NCBI RefSeq assembly: GCF_901472495.1
Contig: NZ_LR590469.1
Span: forward strand, 2,232,001-2,296,000
DNA: 64,000 nucleotides
From: Yersinia enterocolitica subsp. enterocolitica
Lineage (GTDB): Bacteria; Pseudomonadota; Gammaproteobacteria; Enterobacterales; Enterobacteriaceae
Direction: 5' to 3'
Shown: positions 1 through 8,120 of the stretch, piece after piece
Layout of the letters: the number at the start of each line of letters is the position of its first letter
How positions within the stretch are numbered: position 1 is the first letter of the stretch
Position numbers and translations under genes: made by a program
The notes under the pieces: generated by a model
Seen by the model: the letters and a program-made list of their open reading frames with translations, nothing else
The model's database searches: none
Told to the model about the DNA's origin: nothing

Positions 1-953
1 AAGTTAAGATTATTGAGAGCGGCACAGTTTTCCTCTAGTTGTTCTGGCCGGCTGGCACCAATCAAAACCGATGTGACGCGGCTATCTTTCAACAACCAGC
101 TTAATGCCATTTGCGCCAAAGACTGCCCACGTTGTTCAGCTAATTCGTTCAACAATTTGATGCTACGCAGATTGGCTGCTGACAACATAGTTTCTTTGAG
201 CGAACCGCCCGCTTCTTTTTTCATGCGGGAATCATCAGGAATACCATTGAGATATTTCCCGGTCAGCAATCCTTGTGCCAAAGGTGTAAAAGCAATACAG
301 CCGACACCTTGTTTATCCAAGGTATCTAATAGGTTTGTCTGTTCAACCCAACGATTGAGAATATTATAAGAAGGCTGGTGAATAAGCAGAGGAATTTTCC
401 ATTGCTGTAATAACTCCACCATTTTGGCTGTTCGCTCAGAAGAATAGGATGAGATTCCAACATATAATGCTTTACCACTTTGTACTGCCTGAGCTAAAGC
501 TGATGCTGTTTCTTCCATTGGCGTATTTTCATCAACACGGTGCGAATAGAAAATATCCACATAATCCAGTCCCATACGTTTTAGGCTTTGATCCAGACTG
601 GCCAGCAGATATTTCCGCGAGCTGCCTGTGCCATAGGGGCCGGGCCACATGTTATAACCGGCTTTAGTCGAGATTATCAGTTCATCACGATAAGGCTTAA
701 AATCATCTTGTAGCAACTTACCGAAATTTTGTTCTGCCGATCCTGGCGGTGGGCCATAATTATTCGCTAAATCGAAATGGGTAATTCCCAAGTCAAAGGC
801 TTTGCGCAATAAAGTTCGCTGCGATTCTAATGTATTGTTAAAACTAAAATTATGCCAAAGTCCAAGTGACAATGCGGGAAGCTGCAAGCCGCTTTTTCCA
901 CAAAAGCGATATTGCATTTGGTTGTATCGGGAAGGATCTGCGTTGTAAAGCAT
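1..953 (-). CDS. gpr: L-glyceraldehyde 3-phosphate reductase (aldo/keto reductase), 3' end outside window
   Basis: NADPH-dependent aldo/keto reductase of the YghZ/Gpr (AKR14) type, which reduces L-glyceraldehyde 3-phosphate and other toxic aldehydes such as methylglyoxal in the cytoplasm. The start is the ATG whose complement is CAT at 951-953. About 317 codons are visible and the C-terminus runs off the window; the E. coli protein is 346 residues. Reading the minus strand gives the N-terminal block MQYRFCGKSGLQLPALSLGL, then HFDLANNYGPPPGSAEQNFG with the catalytic Tyr near residue 60, a Lys in ISTKAGYNMWPGPYG, and a GISSYSSERT cofactor-side motif. Similarity to recalled E. coli YghZ is near-collinear throughout. 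It is divergent from the crcB pair and no functional link to it is evident. Confidence 0.9.
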   Translation of the reverse strand, partial: MLYNADPSRYNQMQYRFCGKSGLQLPALSLGLWHNFSFNNTLESQRTLLRKAFDLGITHFDLANNYGPPPGSAEQNFGKLLQDDFKPYRDELIISTKAGYNMWPGPYGTGSSRKYLLASLDQSLKRMGLDYVDIFYSHRVDENTPMEETASALAQAVQSGKALYVGISSYSSERTAKMVELLQQWKIPLLIHQPSYNILNRWVEQTNLLDTLDKQGVGCIAFTPLAQGLLTGKYLNGIPDDSRMKKEAGGSLKETMLSAANLRSIKLLNELAEQRGQSLAQMALSWLLKDSRVTSVLIGASRPEQLEENCAALNNLN

Positions 954-1141
954 GATGGCTCTATCTCCGTTTATTGTATTTTTGAAACAGCATTCCTATT
1001 TTAACGCCTTCCTCCACCACTGCAAGTAAACCCCTCTGATTGCAAAAATTCTTACTCTACATTCCTGATATCAGAATGATCTCATAACTTATTTGTACTA
1101 CAATTATTACCACTCTAGTGAATAACTATGGAGGGCTTTTT

Positions 1142-1522
1142 ATGACTGCAATCGATGTAATGTGGGTTGGGCTAGGTGGAGGGATTGGCTCATTATTACG
1201 ATGGTGGATTGGGCTCGGTGTTGGCAAAATATATAAAGGTAATTTTCCCCTCGGCACTTTTCTAATTAATATTTCGGGTGCATTTGTCATTGGTTATCTA
1301 AGCATTCTTTTTAGTGTCGACTGGCGCGACCGCTATGGTGATCTCATAAATGCCGCCGTGTTAACCGGTATTTTAGGCGGTTATACCACTTTCAGTAGCA
1401 TGCAATTAGATGCGGCAAAACTATCTACAACCCGGGGCAGAGCTATTGCTGCTGGATATCTGATTATTTCTGTATTAGTCGGTTTAGCTGCGGCCGCATT
1501 GGGTGCATGGCTGGCTTATTAA
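1142..1522 (+). CDS. crcB: Fluoride channel CrcB/Fluc, first copy
   Basis: Small four-helix membrane protein that forms dual-topology fluoride channels and protects the cytoplasm from fluoride. The 126-residue product has four hydrophobic segments and the family signatures GTFLINISGAF near residues 37-47 and GGYTTFSS near 79-86, whose Phe and Asn residues line the pore. I chose the ATG at 1142 because a good ribosome site (GGAGG around 1131-1135) precedes it; a GTG at 1118 would add eight unsupported residues. A second crcB follows after 69 bp on the same strand, so the two probably form a unit. No fluoride riboswitch consensus was recognised upstream. Confidence 0.9.
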   Translation: MTAIDVMWVGLGGGIGSLLRWWIGLGVGKIYKGNFPLGTFLINISGAFVIGYLSILFSVDWRDRYGDLINAAVLTGILGGYTTFSSMQLDAAKLSTTRGRAIAAGYLIISVLVGLAAAALGAWLAY

Positions 1523-1591
1523 TCAGAGGGCCAATTTATTAATCGGATAAGATTATTAATTGGAGAGCGTTGTTAATCGGAGATAATTGTT

Positions 1592-1996
1592 ATGCCGAAT
1601 CTTATTATTTTAGTTTTTGTTGGTGGGGCTTTTGGTGCCATGTGTCGTGAATTTATTATGTTATCAGTTCCACGACTGGCAGATGGCTTCCCGATGGATA
1701 TCTTTGTAGCCAATATCATCGCCGCATTTTTATTAGGGTTAGCCACCTCTTTCTTTAAAAACGGTAAAATTAATCAATATGTCCATCTGATGGTGGGTAC
1801 CGGTATTATGGGTGGTCTTTCAACATTTTCTAGTTTCGTATTTGGTGCCGTTGAAATGATGAAAAACCCTGGTGAGGTTTTAGTCTCAATTTGCTACCTG
1901 GTTGTCAGCCTGATTGTTGGTTTTATCGCTGTTGAATTTGGTTTAATGGTGGGGCCAAAAGAGAAACCTAAGGATCCACAAACCGCCACGCAATAA
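1592..1996 (+). CDS. crcB: Fluoride channel CrcB/Fluc, second copy
   Basis: Second CrcB-type protein, 134 residues and four predicted membrane helices, directly downstream of the first. The second signature GGLSTFSSF is intact near residues 74-82. The first signature is degenerate: where the upstream copy has GTFLINISG, this one reads DIFVANIIAAF, keeping the pore Asn but losing the surrounding Gly residues. In bacteria with paired crcB genes the products are often fixed-orientation heterodimer partners, so the pair may work as a heterodimer here (inference). The C-terminal tail GPKEKPKDPQTATQ is hydrophilic and extra compared with the first copy. The ORF ends just before a terminator and repeat cluster. 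Confidence 0.87.
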   Translation: MPNLIILVFVGGAFGAMCREFIMLSVPRLADGFPMDIFVANIIAAFLLGLATSFFKNGKINQYVHLMVGTGIMGGLSTFSSFVFGAVEMMKNPGEVLVSICYLVVSLIVGFIAVEFGLMVGPKEKPKDPQTATQ

Positions 1997-2020
1997 GAAA
2001 ATGCAGGGTATCTTAAGGTA

Positions 2021-2047
2021 TAAAAAACACCCTCGTCATGAGGGTGT
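2021..2047 (-). terminator. Rho-independent terminator of kch (left half of a duplicated hairpin)
   Basis: A stem with CACCCTC pairing with GAGGGTG has a run of six A on its left side at 2022-2027. Read on the minus strand this is a hairpin followed by a T-run, correctly placed downstream of kch. The same 21-bp hairpin recurs at 2189-2209. Confidence 0.8.
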
Positions 2048-2188
2048 CAGACTGCTGACAAACCTCGATAACTCGATCTTGCAAGGTGAAGGCAGGCAGA
2101 AGAGTAAAGCGTCCGCGCCACGGAAGGGTTTACGGCGTCTTTACGATCTGCCTGTTTTCACCGTTACGGGCACTTTGTCATTAACCTC
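2048..2188. repeat. Yersinia palindromic repeat (YPAL-like), short copy
   Basis: An imperfect palindrome of about 141 bp. The left arm containing GGTGAAGGCAGGCAGA and GTAAAGCG pairs with the right arm containing TCTGCCTGTTTTCACC and CGTCTTTAC. A homologous copy in inverted orientation lies at 46033-46223, with nearly identical arms but about 45 bp more in the loop. Both copies sit between convergent genes next to hairpin terminators. This one is flanked by exact 21-bp copies of the terminator hairpin. Size, palindromic form and location fit the YPAL repeats described in Yersinia; the family assignment is from memory. Confidence 0.75.
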
Positions 2189-2215
2189 ACACCCTCGTCA
2201 TGAGGGTGTTTTTAT
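2189..2215 (+). terminator. Rho-independent terminator of the crcB pair (right half of duplicated hairpin)
   Basis: Exact second copy of the 21-bp hairpin at 2027-2047, here followed by TTTTT on the plus strand, so it terminates transcription coming from crcB. Confidence 0.8.
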
Positions 2216-2241
2216 GTATATCTGCCGATAATTTAATAGAT

Positions 2242-3420
2242 TTAATCTAATTTTTGGCAATTCCCAAAGAACATCTCGGTAATAAGAGAGTTATTAATCG
2301 TATCGCCATTTAAGGTTCTGACCAACAGTTCGCTACCTAACAATGGCAATGAGAACACCATATCAGGGTTAACTCGTTTAACTTTTTGCATATTTTGCGT
2401 TTCATTAACCAGAGCTAGTGTTTTCGTACCCTCACCGGCAATCTCTTTTGCTGCCAGAATGGTAAAGGTATTGTCGGCATCATTGTTGCACAATGCGATA
2501 ATATATTTTGCCCTGGCGGCACCGGCCAATTTCAGTGTTTCGACCGAAGAGGGATCGCCCTCAATAACATCTGCATGTGGAGGAAAACCGTGTTGGCTGC
2601 CAACTGCGCAAATCACAGTAACATCATCACCCCGGTCACGCAGACCGTTATAAACATTCAGCGCCAAAGAACTGGAACCAACAATAATAAAATGATTTTT
2701 ACGTTCCACGTGAGAAATCCTACCTTTAACAATGCGTTTAATATTATTACTGATTATCGGGCCAGCAATAGAAGCAATCGAAGTAGCAAAGACTGTAATG
2801 CCAGCAATAATCACCGTAAGAGTGAACATTCTCGCCACAGTGGTATGTGGAATAATATCCCCGAAGCCCACTGTCGACATACAAACAATCGCGAAATAGA
2901 ACGCTGTAGGTAAATCGGTCACCACCGGTGCGAACTCATCACCCATGTAAAGGGTGCCCAGCATGCTATAGACGATTAATGAACAAATACTTGCGATCGC
3001 AAAGAATGTTGCACTCCCAAGACTGTAATGATCAAACTCACGCCAATAAAATAGCAGTGCAACAAGGACAATAAGGGAATAAGTGGTCAGTTTATCTTGA
3101 TCTTTCAGAATAAAGATATTGATAGCGACGAGGGTAAACAACAATAATACCGTAAGAAACCATGCAGTACGGATTTTCATCGCAACTGAAAATGCCATTA
3201 ATATCAATAGCAGACCGATCATAAATCTTGGAATTTCAAATAATTCGAGAAAACTTAGCGCCTCCTTCCAAGTGCTGAAATTGTTTATCGCATCTGTTGA
3301 ATGAGATAGTGCCCGGAAAAGCACAGGACTTAACACCAGATACCCATTAATGGCCACCAAAATAGCCAACAAAAGCGGTATTGAAACCTTCGTTTTAATT
3401 TCCTGTAATATTTTCATCAA
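2242..3420 (-). CDS. kch: Voltage-gated-like potassium channel Kch with RCK domain
   Basis: Inner-membrane potassium channel of 392 residues. The N-terminal part has about six hydrophobic segments. The selectivity filter TVGFGD lies near residues 182-187, in the context AFYFAIVCMSTVGFGDI. It is followed by an inner helix and a cytosolic RCK/TrkA-N Rossmann domain beginning at HFIIVGSSSLALNVYNGL near residue 242. The pore and RCK blocks align well with recalled E. coli Kch, for example IAGITVFATS, NDADNTF and the C-terminal GSELL.R.LNGD.INN. The gene stands alone, convergent with crcB and sharing its terminator region. What gates it cannot be read from the sequence. Confidence 0.88.
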   Translation of the reverse strand: MMKILQEIKTKVSIPLLLAILVAINGYLVLSPVLFRALSHSTDAINNFSTWKEALSFLELFEIPRFMIGLLLILMAFSVAMKIRTAWFLTVLLLFTLVAINIFILKDQDKLTTYSLIVLVALLFYWREFDHYSLGSATFFAIASICSLIVYSMLGTLYMGDEFAPVVTDLPTAFYFAIVCMSTVGFGDIIPHTTVARMFTLTVIIAGITVFATSIASIAGPIISNNIKRIVKGRISHVERKNHFIIVGSSSLALNVYNGLRDRGDDVTVICAVGSQHGFPPHADVIEGDPSSVETLKLAGAARAKYIIALCNNDADNTFTILAAKEIAGEGTKTLALVNETQNMQKVKRVNPDMVFSLPLLGSELLVRTLNGDTINNSLITEMFFGNCQKLD

Positions 3421-3772
3421 TAGAGTGACTAAAATTGTTATAGGTGAATCAAGTATAGATAAAAAACGATAAAAATCATGGTCAAATATGATTATTTTTG
3501 ACTAAAATCAAATGATAATTCGGTTATTACTTCGGATATTACTATAAGGACAACATCACTCTGGCCATTTTACATTTTGTAAAGTTATCCATACTCAATA
3601 ATGAATAAAATAATAATCCTATAGTTGCATTAATATCATTTTGGTTAATAATATATAGGTTCACTGGCATATCGGAAATGCCAGCGTTCGTAGACTTGAG
3701 TGATATCTATCACCTTTAATTTAAGTGTCTTAAATATTTCATCATATTTAACAGATAAATAAGGAAATAAGC
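3421..3772. other. Intergenic region between kch and hdeB
   Basis: AT-rich 352-bp spacer holding the divergent promoters of kch and hdeB. A ribosome site (AAGGAAATAAGC before the ATG at 3773) is clear. No RNA gene or further ORF is supported. AT-richness upstream of hdeB would suit H-NS-type silencing, but no specific site was identified. Confidence 0.5.
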
Positions 3773-4105
3773 ATGTCCTACAAATCACTTCGTAATATTG
3801 CATTGACTGGTTTATTACTTTCCGCTGCCGCAACAAGCTTTGCAGCAACCACTAGCGCAACGGCGACTACCCCGAGTGATATGACCTGCAAAGAGTTCCT
3901 GGATCTGAATCCGAAGTCATTTACTCCGGTTGTTTATTGGGTATTAAATGATGATACTCAATATAAGAAAGGTGATTATGTTGACTTGCACGAGACTGAC
4001 ACTATCGTGACACCGAAAGTGGTCGAAGTCTGCAAGAAAGCACCTGAAAGCAAACTCTCTGAGATTAAACAGGATATTTTAGGCTTTGCTAAAAAACATA
4101 TGTAA
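3773..4105 (+). CDS. hdeB: Periplasmic acid-stress chaperone HdeB
   Basis: Small acid-activated chaperone of 110 residues that binds unfolded periplasmic proteins at low pH. An N-terminal signal peptide (MSYKSLRNIALTGLLLSAAA...SFA) precedes a mature domain with exactly two Cys, in DMTCKEFLDLNPKSFTPV and VVEVCKKAPE, expected to form the conserved disulfide. The mature part resembles E. coli HdeB more than HdeA, sharing the DMTC.EF.DLNPK..TPV and HETD....PKV.E.CKK patterns. HdeA, normally its partner, is not in the window. It lies convergent to the nickel permease that ends the urease block, next to other acid-survival genes. Confidence 0.88.
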   Translation: MSYKSLRNIALTGLLLSAAATSFAATTSATATTPSDMTCKEFLDLNPKSFTPVVYWVLNDDTQYKKGDYVDLHETDTIVTPKVVEVCKKAPESKLSEIKQDILGFAKKHM

Positions 4106-4126
4106 CGTGTAAATATTTACCTTATG

Positions 4127-4156
4127 AAAAAGGCGCTTAATCAGCGCCTTTTTATT
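4127..4156. terminator. Bidirectional rho-independent terminator between hdeB and the nickel permease
   Basis: Stem AAAGGCGCT...AGCGCCTTT with A-run on the left and T-run on the right, located between two convergent genes, so it can serve both strands. Confidence 0.85.
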
Positions 4157-4170
4157 TTATAGAATAATAA

Positions 4171-5235
4171 CTAACGGGTAATACTCAATTTATCATAACC
4201 ACGAACATAATAATTAACTACAGAAATCACCCAGCATAGTATAAACATACCAATAATCCAGTAACCTATCTCACCTAAGTTTTCACTGATATTATTTATT
4301 GGTGTCCAAATACCGCCAGTCAAATTAAGTTTATCCGCAATTAACCCTAATGCTTCAATCCCACCAATAAAGAATGCAATGATAACTGAAGCCGCAGTGA
4401 TAGTAATGTTGTAATACAATTTCCGTACCGGTTTTGAAAAGGCCCAACCATAAGCACCAATCATGACAAAGTTATCGAGTGAGTCGATCAAAGCCATCCC
4501 AGAAGCAAATAAAATAGGGAAAACCATAATTGACCACAAATTCATGCCATGAGTTGCACTGGCCGCTGAGATCCCTAACACCCCAATTTCGGTAGCAGTA
4601 TCAAAACCCAAACCGAATAAAAAACCAACAGGGTACATATACCAGCTTTTATTCACCATGTTAAACACACGTTTGAATATTCTGGCCAGAAAACCACCAT
4701 TATTGGTTACCAATAGATCAAGCTCTTCGTCTTTATAGACATGCCCTGCTTTGACCTGTTGAAACTTTTTATATACTGAAATCAGAATGGTTAAATTAAG
4801 AAAACCAAACAATAATAAAAACAGTGACGAAACCAACGTACCAATCAAACCGCCGGTTTCGTGGAACCACGCCATATTATTTTTAAATGCCATGGCGGTT
4901 GCAGCGATAGCCAGTGACGCTAATATAACAATGGTCGAATGACCAAGGGAAAAGAATGTCCCAACCGCAATCGGAGTCTTCCCCTGTTGCATCAATTTAC
5001 GGGTTACATTATCAATAGCGGCAATATGATCAGCATCTACGGCATGACGCAAACCAAAACTATAAGCCAGAAATGCCATCCCCATTAACACTGCATTATC
5101 ATTAAATTCGGTAAAAGCCCAAACCCATGCCAGCCCATTAATCACCAGTAAGCCAATCAATAAGTAAATGGCGCGACGTTTAGTTTGCTGGTTGCCAAAT
5201 GCACTACGTTTCTCTATTCCAGTCGTCATATTCAT
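4171..5235 (-). CDS. ureH: NiCoT-family nickel permease associated with urease
   Basis: Nickel (possibly nickel/cobalt) permease of 354 residues with about eight membrane segments. It has the full family signature: HAVDADHIAAIDN near residues 64-76 with the metal-binding HX4DH motif, SLGHSTIVI near 97-105, and FGLGFDTATEIGVL near 209-222. It ends the urease gene block, 17 bp after yut and in the same orientation, so it probably feeds nickel to the urease active site through UreE and UreG. Metal specificity cannot be settled from sequence, though context argues for nickel. Nickel uptake is doubled here because a five-gene ABC system lies upstream of ureA. Confidence 0.9.
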   Translation of the reverse strand: MNMTTGIEKRSAFGNQQTKRRAIYLLIGLLVINGLAWVWAFTEFNDNAVLMGMAFLAYSFGLRHAVDADHIAAIDNVTRKLMQQGKTPIAVGTFFSLGHSTIVILASLAIAATAMAFKNNMAWFHETGGLIGTLVSSLFLLLFGFLNLTILISVYKKFQQVKAGHVYKDEELDLLVTNNGGFLARIFKRVFNMVNKSWYMYPVGFLFGLGFDTATEIGVLGISAASATHGMNLWSIMVFPILFASGMALIDSLDNFVMIGAYGWAFSKPVRKLYYNITITAASVIIAFFIGGIEALGLIADKLNLTGGIWTPINNISENLGEIGYWIIGMFILCWVISVVNYYVRGYDKLSITR

Positions 5236-5252
5236 ACTCCAGAATAAAATCG

Positions 5253-6242
5253 CTATTGTCTATGTGCTGGCATCACATCTTTATTAGGAACCAGGAATAA
5301 CCATGAAGCGAGAACAAATGGCATCGTCAAGGTTGGAATACCGATAGGGGACAATAAAATATTCAGAGCGCCCTGTACGATGACCGTAAAAATAACGCCG
5401 ACGACGGTATAAGCCAAAACGCGCCAACTGGGCTTGTTAAATGTCGAACCTAAAGCGATCGCCGTCAATACCGCACTGAATGCATAAAGTCCGGCATCAA
5501 TACTGCTCGGGTTTGCCCCAAGGAATATAGCGGTGAAAAGCGCCAATAGTGAACCACCCACGGCAAATACGGCGGCCCAGAGCGATTCAACCGCCAGCCC
5601 GATGATAAAAAGAATGCCGCCAATCAAACTACTGAATAAAAATACCTGAGAAACACCATTGAACATGCTGACGAAAAGATTACCACTCGCAGTTGCTCCA
5701 CTATCTAAAACCAACGGATGAGGTAGAGCCGGGGTAGGTAATCCACTGCTATGTAAACCGGCAAAGGCGTAACTGGCCAACAAGATCATCCAGGTAGTGA
5801 GAACAAAAGGTGCAGTTAATGCCGCAACTTTCCAAGTTTTTAAAATATCGGCGATACAAACCATAACAATGACCGACACGATGCTACCTAAAACAATGCA
5901 TGCCCAGACTATCGGTGTGGCAACCAAAAATGTCGGTAATGCCGCCCCCACCAAACACCCGTTATAGCCGTATAACCCTGAGCGCCATGATTTACGATCG
6001 CGCATCGTTAGCCCGGTGAGTGTTGCCACTATTGTTCCCAGCACACAACCATAAGCCACCGCCGGGTTCCCTTCGCCATAGGCTCCGACAAATATTGCGA
6101 TAAAAAAGAATAGCCCGGTCAGAGGGTTATTCTGGAACATGACTTGAGCACAGCCGCGCAGCGTTGTATCGATAAATTCAATGAAAACATTCGAAGCACT
6201 AAGTTGTGCCCAGCCGGATTGATTGCCCGTTTTCGCGTTCAT
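5253..6242 (-). CDS. yut: Urea channel Yut
   Basis: Urea transporter of the UT family (329 residues), homologous to animal urea channels and to the Yersinia pseudotuberculosis Yut protein. It forms a passive urea pore in the inner membrane. Two homologous halves of hydrophobic helices are visible. Family landmarks include FQNNPLTGLFF near residues 37-47, with the NPL.G selectivity region, and LYGYNGCLVGAALP near 90-103. It is co-oriented with ureD, 115 bp downstream of it, and is followed by the nickel permease. Raising urea entry at low external pH would boost cytoplasmic urease, its likely role here. Confidence 0.92.
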   Translation of the reverse strand: MNAKTGNQSGWAQLSASNVFIEFIDTTLRGCAQVMFQNNPLTGLFFFIAIFVGAYGEGNPAVAYGCVLGTIVATLTGLTMRDRKSWRSGLYGYNGCLVGAALPTFLVATPIVWACIVLGSIVSVIVMVCIADILKTWKVAALTAPFVLTTWMILLASYAFAGLHSSGLPTPALPHPLVLDSGATASGNLFVSMFNGVSQVFLFSSLIGGILFIIGLAVESLWAAVFAVGGSLLALFTAIFLGANPSSIDAGLYAFSAVLTAIALGSTFNKPSWRVLAYTVVGVIFTVIVQGALNILLSPIGIPTLTMPFVLASWLFLVPNKDVMPAHRQ

Positions 6243-6245
6243 TAT

Positions 6246-6305
6246 TTTACCCTTCTAACTTGAAGCCGCAGCTGTATTAGCTGCACTCACTCGTCGTTGC
6301 ACCTA
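6246..6305. repeat. Possible ERIC-derived fragment between ureD and yut
   Basis: Read on the minus strand, the stretch CAGCTGCGGCTTCAAGTT followed by AGAAGGGTA resembles the terminal arm of the ERIC copies at 37895-38170 (CCTGCGGCTTCAAGTACGAAGGGTAT). Only one arm is visible, so this is a fragment or a chance match. Confidence 0.4.
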
Positions 6306-6357
6306 TTTATTGTTGCAGCGATGTTTTGCTGCAACGCCAATACCTTTGAGCAACACC

Positions 6358-7341
6358 TTAACGCCACAAGAATTTTTCCGGCAATGTCACACCGAGAATT
6401 TCCTCACGAGCTATTTTCCAAAACTGTCGGATTTCATTCTTCACACCGGCACTATCAATTCCCAGTGCTTTAAACACCAGCCCGCAATCATTCGGTAAGC
6501 GCGTTGCCCCACTGGCAATACCGCCTTTAATATCAAAATGGGCCGGTACCCGCGCCAGAATGCGCTCATGATGCTCTTTGGGGGTTAATAAGATCACATT
6601 GCCGAACGCATCAAATGATTGCATGACCCCAATAGCATCAAGACTTTCTGACTTCGGTTCCAACACATATTTCTCAACAAACAGTTCTTTACCTGCTGGC
6701 TGTTCTTTCCCCAAAAAAACGTGCGCCGCCACTCGGGAGGAATAAACATCAAAACCAAAGCGTTCATCCGCATGGTGATATTTACGCCCAGACATCAGCA
6801 CTTCCGAATAAATCGCCGTCGCCGTAGGATGAATATTAATGGTGGTATCAGTAATAAAACGCGAATTACGATGTGGAATAAGTGGGTCTGGCATAAATTC
6901 AAGATAGCCCCCTTCTTCTACCGTAAAATTCTGTATCTGCGACGCGTAGTTGGCATTCATCATATGAACTTTAGTCGCCGACTGCGTAGTGACATGGGCG
7001 CAAGCCCCCGCCTCCACAATCACGTCAGTGGCCAGACGGTCACCTTGTAAAATGCATCCTGAAGTCGAGATCATGGTGACACACGGCAGTTCGGGCATTT
7101 CTTCATCCCAGTACAGCGCTTTTTGCACCATTGAGGGTACCCGTCTTTCCATTTCGGCCAAAATACTGCGATGTTCACGTTTGGCAAATCTCAGTTTGAG
7201 ATAGCCGCTTTTCCCTACCGCTCCGCTACGCATTTGCGCCGGTTCATCTTGGTATTGCGCAAGTTCCGGCGCGTTGATACCTAATGCGTGAGCGCGAACC
7301 CGTGAAGGAGTTTCCACGATATTCTGGCTCTGCGATGTCAT
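6358..7341 (-). CDS. ureD: Urease accessory protein UreD
   Basis: Urease maturation scaffold, also named UreH in other species, that binds the apo-urease and with UreF and UreG delivers nickel to the active site. The 327-residue product has the family core GKSGYLKLRFAKR near residues 43-55, VTMISTSGCILQGDRL near 88-103, and HVTTQSATKVHMM near 115-127. It overlaps the ureG stop by 4 bp (ATGA), which indicates translational coupling. Gene order ureG-ureD at the 3' end of the operon is the Yersinia arrangement, unlike Klebsiella where ureD comes first. No unusual feature was seen. Confidence 0.93.
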   Translation of the reverse strand: MTSQSQNIVETPSRVRAHALGINAPELAQYQDEPAQMRSGAVGKSGYLKLRFAKREHRSILAEMERRVPSMVQKALYWDEEMPELPCVTMISTSGCILQGDRLATDVIVEAGACAHVTTQSATKVHMMNANYASQIQNFTVEEGGYLEFMPDPLIPHRNSRFITDTTINIHPTATAIYSEVLMSGRKYHHADERFGFDVYSSRVAAHVFLGKEQPAGKELFVEKYVLEPKSESLDAIGVMQSFDAFGNVILLTPKEHHERILARVPAHFDIKGGIASGATRLPNDCGLVFKALGIDSAGVKNEIRQFWKIAREEILGVTLPEKFLWR

Positions 7342-8003
7342 GCATGTTCTCCTTGTGGCTGCACATGGGTAAACAAGAAGTCGCGCATAATCATATCCAC
7401 CAACTCTTCAATGCCCTGCCCGGTTTTGCAGTTGGTCAGAATATAAGGGCGCTCGCCACGAACCACTTTGGTGTCACTTTCCATCACATCCAGGCTGGCA
7501 CCGACATAAGGGGCGAGGTCAATTTTGTTGATGACAAGAATGTCCGCCTGAACCAAACCTGGGCCATTTTTACGCGGGATTTTTTCCCCTTCCGCCACAT
7601 CGATGACATAGATATAGAAGTCAGCCAAGGCCGGGCTAAAGGTCAGTGTCAGGTTGTCGCCACCGCTTTCAATCATGATGAGGTCGCTGTCAGGGAAGCG
7701 CTCTTCCATCTCTTCCACCGCAGCAATATTCATACTGGGGTCTTCACGCACCGCAGTATGCGGGCAAGCACCGGTTTCGACCCCGAGGATCTTCTCTTCA
7801 TCCAGAATGCCTTTCAGGGTACGTTTCACCTGTTTGGCATCCTCGGTGGTGACGATGTCATTGGTAATGATCAGAGGCTTAATACCCCGTTTGATCAGAA
7901 TAGGGGTGATCACTTCGATAATGGCGGTTTTACCTGAACCCACCGGGCCACCAATACCAATGCGGGTGATCTTTTTGCGTTTATCGGTTGAATGGCTATT
8001 CAC
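7338..8003 (-). CDS. ureG: Urease accessory GTPase UreG
   Basis: SIMIBI-class GTPase that powers nickel insertion into urease. The 221-residue protein has a P-loop GGPVGSGKTA near residues 18-27, the nickel-binding Cys-Pro-His motif in ETGACPHTAVREDPS near 76-90, ESGGDNLTLTFSPALAD near 112-128 and the guanine-specificity NKID near 158. It is shorter than plant UreG because it lacks a His-rich N-terminus; here the His-rich metal store is on UreE. It overlaps ureD by 4 bp and lies 117 bp downstream of ureF. Confidence 0.95.
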   Translation of the reverse strand: MNSHSTDKRKKITRIGIGGPVGSGKTAIIEVITPILIKRGIKPLIITNDIVTTEDAKQVKRTLKGILDEEKILGVETGACPHTAVREDPSMNIAAVEEMEERFPDSDLIMIESGGDNLTLTFSPALADFYIYVIDVAEGEKIPRKNGPGLVQADILVINKIDLAPYVGASLDVMESDTKVVRGERPYILTNCKTGQGIEELVDMIMRDFLFTHVQPQGEHA

Positions 8004-8120
8004 GGGGTAATCCTCTTAGTTTTATCTGATATTGGCCAAGTAGTTGGCGAATAAGCTGTCCTCGGCGAGCCCACTCACCCAGCACTCAGAAGTCATTTTA
8101 TCAATCAGTTAAATAGTCGA

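Noticed and set aside
960..1141. Fluoride riboswitch upstream of crcB
   Set aside because: The consensus pseudoknot core could not be found in the spacer.
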